Of a stretch of 11,768 nt of DNA, positions 7,310 to 11,768 are shown piece by piece. Each line of letters begins with the position of its first letter. The first letter of the stretch is position 1. This DNA comes from an uncultured Alphaproteobacteria bacterium (GTDB taxonomy: Bacteria > Pseudomonadota > Alphaproteobacteria > Rhizobiales > Aestuariivirgaceae). The stretch spans positions 1 through 11,768 of the forward strand of contig CALMLK010000332.1 in assembly GCA_937868035.1 (NCBI GenBank). The letters are read 5' to 3'. Both the position numbers and the translations under genes were made by a program. Below the pieces are notes generated by a model that saw nothing but the letters and a program-made list of their open reading frames with translations, ran no database searches and was not told where the DNA came from.

Positions 7310-8781
7310 TTGCCCAGGCCACCCATCAGCATGTATTTCACTTCGAGATATTCTTCCATGCCGTGCTGCGAACCTTCGCGGCCGATGCCGGACTGCTTCA
7401 CACCGCCGAACGGCACTTCCGAGGTCGAGATGATGCCCTCGTTGATGCCGATCATGCCGTATTCCAGCGCTTCGCCGACGCGCCAGATGCGGCCGATGTC
7501 GCGGCTGTAGAAATAGCAGGCGAGGCCGAACTCAGTGGCGTTGGCGGCCTCGATCACTTCCTCTTCCGTCTTGAACGTGAAGAGCGGCGCGACAGGCCCG
7601 AAGGTCTCCTCGCGGGCCACGGCCATGTCCTTGGTGACGCCGGTGATGATCGTTGGTTCGAAGAAGTTTCCGCTCAGGCGCTTGCCGCCGGTGGCGATCT
7701 TGCCGCCCTTGGCCACGGCGTCGGCGATGTGCTCCTCCACCTTCTTGACGGCGGCGGGATTGATGAGCGGGCCCGTGGTCACGCCCTCCGCGGCACCATT
7801 GCCCACCTTGAGCTTCTTCACGGCGGCGGAGAGCTTCTCGGCGAAGGCTTCGTAGACGCCTTCCTGCACATAGAGCCGGTTGGCGCAGACGCAGGTCTGG
7901 CCGTTGTTGCGGTACTTGGAGGCCATGGCGCCAGCGACGGCGGCATCAAGGTCGGCATCGTCAAACACGATGAAGGGCGCATTGCCGCCCAGCTCCAGGC
8001 CCAGCTTCTTGATGGTGGGGGCGCACTGTTCCATCAGCACGCGGCCGATTTCGGTCGATCCGGTAAACGTCAGTCCACGGACAATCGGGTTGGAGGTCAT
8101 TTCGGCGCCGATCTCGCGGGCGGAGCCGGTGATGACCGAGAAGACGCCAGCCGGAAGCCCGGCGCGTTCGCCCAGTTCCGCCATGGCCAAGGCCGAGAGC
8201 GGCGTTTCCGCTGCCGGCTTGCAGACCATCGCGCAGCCTGCGGCCAATGCGGCACCGGCCTTGCGGGTGATCATGGCGTTGGGGAAGTTCCACGGCGTGA
8301 TGCAGGCGATGACGCCCACGGCCTGCTTGATGACGACAGCGCGGCTCGTTGGGAACGGCACGGGCACGGTCTCGCCATAGACGCGGCGGGCCTCTTCGGC
8401 GAACCATTCGATGAAGCTGGCGCCGTAGGCGATTTCACCGCGCGATTCCGTCAGCGGCTTGCCCTGCTCCGCGGTGAGGATCTGGGCGAGGTCCTCCTGG
8501 TTCTCCATCATCAGGTTGAACCATTTGCGCAGGATGCCGGCACGCTCCTTGGCGGTCTTCTTCGACCACAGCTTCTGGGCCTTTTCCGCGCCTTCGATGG
8601 CCTCGCGGGTTTCCTTGCTGCCGAGCTTCGGCACGGAACCGATCACGCGCTCATCCACCGGGTTGGTGACGTCGATGGAGGCCGCCCCGCCAACCCAGGC
8701 GCCGTTGATGTAGCATTTGTCCTTGAGCAGCGACTTGTCTTTCAATAAGTCGCGAAGCGCCTGCGTTTTTGCGATGTCCAT
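7306..8781 (-). CDS. gabD: Succinate-semialdehyde dehydrogenase, GabD type
   Basis: This enzyme oxidises succinate semialdehyde to succinate, the last step of GABA breakdown, using NAD(P)+. The 491-residue protein is a full-length aldehyde dehydrogenase: ITPWNFPNAM (161-170) with Asn165, the cofactor-binding CKPAAETP (187-194), FTGSTEIG (239-246), ELGGNAPF with general base Glu263, NNGQTCVCANR with catalytic Cys297, and EETFGP (391-396). TCVCANRLYVQ and FTGSTEIGR match E. coli GabD closely. A second cysteine, Cys299, forms the CxC pair known as a redox switch in human SSADH. The start is ATG 8781 with a good AGGAGA site. It is first in the operon with rpiA and gor; no gabT or GABA transporter gene is in view. 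A related semialdehyde dehydrogenase such as the glutarate type (DavD) remains possible. Confidence 0.92.
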   Translation of the reverse strand: MDIAKTQALRDLLKDKSLLKDKCYINGAWVGGAASIDVTNPVDERVIGSVPKLGSKETREAIEGAEKAQKLWSKKTAKERAGILRKWFNLMMENQEDLAQILTAEQGKPLTESRGEIAYGASFIEWFAEEARRVYGETVPVPFPTSRAVVIKQAVGVIACITPWNFPNAMITRKAGAALAAGCAMVCKPAAETPLSALAMAELGERAGLPAGVFSVITGSAREIGAEMTSNPIVRGLTFTGSTEIGRVLMEQCAPTIKKLGLELGGNAPFIVFDDADLDAAVAGAMASKYRNNGQTCVCANRLYVQEGVYEAFAEKLSAAVKKLKVGNGAAEGVTTGPLINPAAVKKVEEHIADAVAKGGKIATGGKRLSGNFFEPTIITGVTKDMAVAREETFGPVAPLFTFKTEEEVIEAANATEFGLACYFYSRDIGRIWRVGEALEYGMIGINEGIISTSEVPFGGVKQSGIGREGSQHGMEEYLEVKYMLMGGLGK

Positions 8782-8786
8782 GAAAT

Positions 8787-8792
8787 TCTCCT
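8787..8792 (-). promoter_or_regulatory. Ribosome binding site of gabD
   Basis: AGGAGA on the minus strand lies 5 nt before ATG 8781-8779. It fixes this start over in-frame upstream codons that would run into gph. Confidence 0.75.
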
Positions 8793-8818
8793 GAAGCGGG
8801 AAAGCGTTCTCGGGCGGG

Positions 8819-8847
8819 GGCATAGCATGGGCGGCAGGCCAGAACAA
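8819..8847 (-). promoter_or_regulatory. Possible promoter of the gabD-rpiA-gor operon
   Basis: On the minus strand TTGTTC (8847-8842) and TATGCC (8824-8819) are 17 nt apart in the 90-bp divergent gap, which would put transcription start near 8812 and a leader of about 30 nt. The matches to TTGACA/TATAAT are only partial. Confidence 0.3.
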
Positions 8848-8861
8848 ACGGGCCAGAAGGC

Positions 8862-8865
8862 GGAG
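8862..8865 (+). promoter_or_regulatory. Ribosome binding site of gph
   Basis: GGAG lies 6 nt before ATG 8872 (context AAGGCGGAG). It supports this start over the in-frame ATG at 8827, whose extra 15 residues look unlike a HAD N-terminus. Confidence 0.6.
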
Positions 8866-8871
8866 TTGGCA

Positions 8872-9537
8872 ATGCCAGTTGATACATTGGTTTTCGATCT
8901 GGACGGCACGCTGGTGGACACCGCGCCCGACCTGCACGCGGCGACCAACCATGTGCTTTCCACGCTGAAACGGCGTTCGATCTCGCTGGATGAGGTGCGG
9001 GCCTTCGTGGGCCACGGGGCGCGCGCCCTCATCGCCCGGGGCTGCGAGGCGACGGGTGATCCCGTTGATCCCCGCGCCATCGAGACGCTCTACCAGGAGT
9101 TCGTGATCTACTACGCCTCCAACATCGCCGCCCACAGCAAGCCGTTTCCGGGGCTTCTCCCCTTCCTCGACCGCTGCAATGCTCACGGCATGGGCATGGC
9201 TGTCTGCACCAACAAGCTGGAGGACCTTTCACACCGGCTGCTCAAGGCGCTGGGCATGGATGGCTATTTCGGCGCCGTGGTGGGGCCGGACACGATTGGC
9301 GTCGCGAAGCCCGATCCGCGCCCCTATTTCGAGGCGTGCAAGCGGCTGGGGCGAGACCCTGCCCGCTCCATCATGGTGGGTGACAGCGAAACCGATATCC
9401 GCACCGGGCAGAATGCCGGAGTGCCGGTGATCGCCGTCACCTTCGGCTACACCGCCGCACCGGTCACGGACTTCAACCCCACCCATGTCATCAGTCACTT
9501 CGATGAGGCGTGGGGGGTTCTTCAGCAGTATTTGTGA
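8872..9537 (+). CDS. gph: Phosphoglycolate phosphatase, HAD superfamily
   Basis: It hydrolyses 2-phosphoglycolate, formed during DNA repair or by RuBisCO oxygenation, to glycolate. The 221 residues hold all HAD motifs: FDLDGTLVDT with nucleophile Asp9 and Asp11, VCTNK with Thr113, the VAKPDPRPY lysine (Lys146), and VGDSETDI with Asp171 and Asp175 for magnesium. A helical cap lies between about 16 and 90, as in subfamily IA. The length and the DTAPDLHAA context favour Gph, although HAD phosphatases are often promiscuous and pyrophosphatase (PpaX-like) activity cannot be ruled out. It is divergent from gabD (90 nt between starts). Clustering of gph with rpiA and gor is something I recall from rhizobia. 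Its last 16 bp overlap the end of the convergent hydrolase gene. Confidence 0.9.
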   Translation: MPVDTLVFDLDGTLVDTAPDLHAATNHVLSTLKRRSISLDEVRAFVGHGARALIARGCEATGDPVDPRAIETLYQEFVIYYASNIAAHSKPFPGLLPFLDRCNAHGMGMAVCTNKLEDLSHRLLKALGMDGYFGAVVGPDTIGVAKPDPRPYFEACKRLGRDPARSIMVGDSETDIRTGQNAGVPVIAVTFGYTAAPVTDFNPTHVISHFDEAWGVLQQYL

Positions 9538-10361
9538 AGGAAGGCGGCGGCGTCATCCAGAACCGGGCCACGGCCACGCAAGGGCTTCGCCAGCGCCAGC
9601 AGGATGCCGACGTGGCCCATGCCATCGTAGATCTTCAACGCGGACGTGCGGCCGGCGCGATCATAGGCCGCCTTCATGTTCCAGCTGTTGTGCAGGCCCA
9701 CGGTGGTGTCATCGCGGCCATGGAGCAGCAGCAGCGGCGGTGCATCCGCAAGGTCGGCGGACACGGGCTGCGTTTCCTCGAGATTTGAAACAGCACCAAA
9801 TGCCGCGATGGTCTTGGGCGAATCCAAGGGCAGGAAATCAAACGGCCCCGCCAGCGACGCCATGGCCTTCACCTTGTGGCGGAGGCCATTGCGCAGCACG
9901 GCCTGCACTGCCGTGTAGGCCCCCGCCGAATGCCCGGCGACACAGAGGCGTGAGGGGTCACCGCCGAAGCGGCCCGATTCCGCCGCCAGCCAGGCCACAG
10001 CGCGCGCCGCATCATCGACGAAATCGGGATAATGTGCATCGGGCACCAGGCGGTAGTCGGCGATGGCGGTGAGAAATCCCCGCGCGGCGAAGGCGTGGCC
10101 CACGAAGCCGTAGTCCTGCCGATGGCCCGAATCCCACGAGCCGCCATAGACGAACAGCAGCACGGGAAACGGCCCCTGCCCCGCTGGCGTGTAGAGGTCG
10201 AGCCGGTGGCGCGGATCGGAGCCATAGGCGACGGCAGTTTGCACGTTCGCCACGCCGGCATCCTTCGGCACCAGCAGGCTGAACACCCGTAGCGCGGCGA
10301 AATGATAGAGAAGGCCCAGAACCACGGCCAGAAACCCGAGGGCCGAGAGGAAAATCCGCAT
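9522..10361 (-). CDS. Membrane-anchored alpha/beta hydrolase (esterase/lipase-like)
   Basis: This 279-residue carboxylic-ester-hydrolase-like protein is probably anchored to the inner membrane, facing the periplasm. Residues 2-31 form a hydrophobic signal anchor without a clear cleavage site or lipobox. The hydrolase domain has an oxyanion segment VYGGSW (71-76), the nucleophile elbow AGHSAGAY with Ser145, LLLHGRDDTTV with an acidic residue at 217 or 218, and GMGHVG with His250, giving a complete Ser-Asp-His triad. The layout resembles the BD-FAE/HSL-like group of small esterases; the substrate is unknown. I prefer ATG 10361 over a TTG 36 nt upstream because the signal anchor follows at once. 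No clear ribosome binding site is seen. A 12-bp palindrome lies just upstream. Its 3' end overlaps gph by 16 bp. Confidence 0.85.
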   Translation of the reverse strand: MRIFLSALGFLAVVLGLLYHFAALRVFSLLVPKDAGVANVQTAVAYGSDPRHRLDLYTPAGQGPFPVLLFVYGGSWDSGHRQDYGFVGHAFAARGFLTAIADYRLVPDAHYPDFVDDAARAVAWLAAESGRFGGDPSRLCVAGHSAGAYTAVQAVLRNGLRHKVKAMASLAGPFDFLPLDSPKTIAAFGAVSNLEETQPVSADLADAPPLLLLHGRDDTTVGLHNSWNMKAAYDRAGRTSALKIYDGMGHVGILLALAKPLRGRGPVLDDAAAFLHKYC

Positions 10362-10372
10362 ATTCCAATTAC

Positions 10373-10384
10373 GGCCTATAGGCC
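10373..10384. repeat. 12-bp perfect palindrome before the hydrolase gene
   Basis: GGCCTATAGGCC is its own reverse complement and sits 11 nt upstream of ATG 10361. Its centre, TATAGG, could double as a -10 box, so an operator overlapping a promoter is possible but unproven. Confidence 0.45.
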
Positions 10385-10421
10385 CCTTTGGATGCAAGCG
10401 CCGAAAGCCCGTTTCCCGGCA

Positions 10422-10450
10422 TTGACTTTGCCCCGCACCCCCGCTTATAG
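10422..10450 (+). promoter_or_regulatory. Sigma70-type promoter of tRNA-Val
   Basis: TTGACT (10422-10427) and TTATAG (10445-10450) are separated by exactly 17 nt. Transcription would begin near 10457, about 17 nt before the mature tRNA, a usual arrangement for a monocistronic tRNA gene. Confidence 0.65.
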
Positions 10451-10473
10451 CGTGCCCACCCCAAAAGGATCAC

Positions 10474-10549
10474 GGGCGATTAGCTCAGTTGGTAGAGCAC
10501 TGTGTTCACATCGCAGGGGTCACTGGTTCGAGTCCAGTATCGCCCACCA
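10474..10549 (+). tRNA. tRNA-Val, anticodon CAC
   Basis: A complete 76-nt cloverleaf can be folded by hand. The acceptor stem GGGCGAT pairs with ATCGCCC, the D-arm is GCTC/GAGC around AGTTGGTA, the anticodon stem CTGTG/CGCAG (one T-G wobble) closes the loop TTCACAT with CAC at 10507-10509, and the T-arm ACTGG/CCAGT closes TTCGAGT. The discriminator is A10546 and CCA is encoded at 10547-10549. It reads the GUG valine codon. No second tRNA follows. Confidence 0.97.
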
Positions 10550-10759
10550 TTTTCCCTAACACTTTCAAATAGATAAGCTCACGTGGCGCTTGTTGGGCAG
10601 CCGTCCATTTTGCCGTGTCACCACCATGTCACCAAGTGACGAGTTCTCGGACTGGGCACGATCGCCGGGCTAGGCACTGAAGGTCTGGCGTTTGGATGCG
10701 CTGAAGGTAGGCAGTTTGGCAGCTCCACCCCATCTTGGAGGCGCGCCCTTCAGACGGTC
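10550..10759. other. Gene-free gap with short repeats after the tRNA
   Basis: I find no convincing gene or strong terminator in these 210 bp. They contain TGTCACCA twice (10616-10623 and 10627-10634), a GTCAC-CAA-GTGAC inverted repeat (10628-10640) and a weak CTCCA/TGGAG hairpin near 10723-10740. No T-run follows on either strand, so termination of the tRNA and of the autotransporter gene is not explained. Confidence 0.5.
10674..10719. repeat. Two imperfect 22-bp direct repeats, 24-bp spacing
   Basis: Copies at 10674-10695 and 10698-10719 share 17 of 22 bases, including CTGAAGGT and GTTTGG. They may be a decayed duplication; no function is evident. Confidence 0.4.
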
Positions 10760-11768
10760 TCAGAAGTCCCAGACGAGGCTGGCGGTGGCCTGTGCGGTGA
10801 AGGCTTGACGAGTGTCGTAACCCGCTTCGCTGCTGAGCTTGAGGCTGCCGCCGTTGGCCATGGCATAGGTGGCGTCAAAGCCCGCAAAGCCGCGCAACGT
10901 ATCACTGCCCGCTGCATCGAAGTTCAGGCTCTGGGCCAGAAGCGTGGCAGAGACATCGCCGCCCGTGGTCATCGTTCCATCGACACCCACGCGAAGGGTG
11001 GGCGACAGGACGCCGGATTCCGTCTCGTGAGGGTTGAACGCATAGGCCAGTTCCGCCCGGGAATCGAAGACGTTGATGTTGCGCCCGTCCACCGAGAGAT
11101 TGGCGGTGGAGCCGCTCTCGTCATAGCCTTCGAGGAACAGGCCCGCATAGCGCACCCGGACGCTGGGGGTGAGGGTGCCGCCCTCCATGATCATGCTGTG
11201 ACCGAGGGTGAGCGAGGGGCTGAGCAGGAAGCCGTCATAGTCTGCGCTTGCCGTTTCCATGCCGCCGGGCAGCTGGTTGTTGGTGATGTGGCGCTCGCTG
11301 TCAAAGCCGCTCCAACCTGCGGTGAGTGCTGCATTGACGAAGCTCTGGCCCATGTCATGGCTGAGATAGGCACCGGCAAATGCGCTTTTGCTCTCGAGGT
11401 CCTGACCATCGCCCTCGGTGTCGAGATCGGCGAAGGACGCGCCCGCAAAGAGACCGGCCCTGGTATCTGTCGAGATCAGGGCATCGCCACCCACCACGAA
11501 ACCGCCGAGCAGGGAGTTGAACGATCCGGTGTCACTGTCACCCTCCTGATCGCGCACCGAACCGAGGCCCGAGAGCCAGAGGCTGTTGCCGGGTCCGGCG
11601 GGAACGTCGGCAACGGCATGTAAGACCGTGCCGTTCATGGCCGTGGAGAAACCTCGGCCCGCCGCACGTGCCGCGCCAAGTCTGGCATCGACGGCATCGG
11701 AGACAGCCCGCGTAAGGTCATTCGCCATCTCGTCCTGAACCGAGAAGCCGGTGACATCGACCGCATAG
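10760..11768 (-). CDS. Autotransporter, C-terminal beta-barrel domain (partial)
   Basis: The last 335 residues of a larger outer-membrane protein are seen; the frame is open through the right edge, so the in-frame ATG at 11728 is probably internal. A helical stretch (about 10-35, Ala/Arg/Asp-rich) leads into alternating amphipathic strands: LWLSGLGSVRDQ, GGFVVGGDALIS, AGLFAGASFADL, AFAGAYLSHDMG and others. The protein ends SLVWDF, with the terminal phenylalanine that BAM recognises. This is the PF03797 pattern of type V secretion: the barrel anchors in the outer membrane and helps export an N-terminal passenger. The passenger, and thus the role (adhesin, protease, esterase), lies outside the window. 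The gene is convergent with tRNA-Val. Confidence 0.88.
   Translation of the reverse strand, partial: YAVDVTGFSVQDEMANDLTRAVSDAVDARLGAARAAGRGFSTAMNGTVLHAVADVPAGPGNSLWLSGLGSVRDQEGDSDTGSFNSLLGGFVVGGDALISTDTRAGLFAGASFADLDTEGDGQDLESKSAFAGAYLSHDMGQSFVNAALTAGWSGFDSERHITNNQLPGGMETASADYDGFLLSPSLTLGHSMIMEGGTLTPSVRVRYAGLFLEGYDESGSTANLSVDGRNINVFDSRAELAYAFNPHETESGVLSPTLRVGVDGTMTTGGDVSATLLAQSLNFDAAGSDTLRGFAGFDATYAMANGGSLKLSSEAGYDTRQAFTAQATASLVWDF

Noticed and set aside
6228..7510. Plus-strand open frames antisense to gor and rpiA
   Set aside because: They show no motifs, while the minus-strand enzymes are complete and joined by start/stop overlaps.
7288..8748. A 486-codon open frame on the plus strand, antisense to gabD
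   Set aside because: Same shadow composition; gabD on the other strand has every catalytic motif.
8827..8871. A 15-residue longer start for gph
   Set aside because: HAD proteins begin just before the DxDGT motif, and a ribosome binding site precedes ATG 8872.
10362..10397. TTG start giving a 12-residue longer hydrolase
   Set aside because: It is a rare start codon with no ribosome binding site, and it would place charged and polar residues before the signal anchor. ATG 10361 is simpler.
10560..10625. A roughly 20-codon minus-strand ORF after the tRNA, as an integrase remnant
   Set aside because: It is too short, has no recognisable motif and no ribosome binding site.
10655..10670. A possible att-site copy of the tRNA 3' end (GATCGCC)
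   Set aside because: The match to the acceptor stem is only about six or seven bases, which is expected by chance, and no integrase is in view.
10805..11623. A 272-codon plus-strand frame antisense to the autotransporter
   Set aside because: No domain or ribosome binding site; the opposite strand has a clear beta-barrel with terminal Phe.

Overview
The window looks like a high-GC chromosomal segment from an alphaproteobacterium, most likely of the order Hyphomicrobiales (Rhizobiales). The basis is the ileS-lspA-lipoprotein gene order, the rpiA/gor/gph cluster, the style of the protein sequences and the strong coding bias, which leaves long open antisense frames. I cannot name the genus. There is no sign of a prophage, insertion sequence, CRISPR array or recent large insertion. 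It reads mostly as compact core genome, with one poorly characterised gene pair and one surface-protein fragment.

Layout, left to right. (1) A minus-strand unit, ileS (3872 to 825) then lspA (828 to 340) then a lipoprotein gene (300 to the left edge), makes isoleucyl-tRNA synthetase, the lipoprotein signal peptidase and an outer-membrane lipoprotein that resembles alphaproteobacterial BamF/DUF3035 proteins. ileS and lspA share a 4-nt ATGA overlap. (2) Divergent from ileS is a plus-strand pair: a DUF1989 (urea-carboxylase-associated type) protein at 3970-4563 and, 8 nt on, an unrecognised P-loop NTPase or kinase-like protein at 4572-5228. (3) A tightly overlapped minus-strand operon, gabD-rpiA-gor (8781 down to 5238), has ATGA and GTGA junctions. 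It joins succinate-semialdehyde oxidation, the non-oxidative pentose phosphate pathway and glutathione reduction. (4) gph (phosphoglycolate phosphatase, 8872-9537) is divergent from gabD and overlaps tail-to-tail, by 16 bp, a membrane-anchored alpha/beta hydrolase gene (10361 to 9522). (5) A tRNA-Val(CAC) gene at 10474-10549 has a well-formed sigma70-type promoter. (6) About 210 bp with short repeats and no gene follow. (7) Last is the C-terminal beta-barrel part of an autotransporter on the minus strand, running off the right edge.

Together the identified genes are mainly housekeeping: translation, lipoprotein maturation, carbon and redox metabolism, and metabolite repair. The operon with gabD, rpiA and gor plausibly links supply of reducing power to glutathione recycling. 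The best candidate for undescribed biology is the DUF1989/P-loop pair. The evidence for it being a functional system is only tight co-orientation and lack of annotation, so I rate it as a lead and not a discovery.
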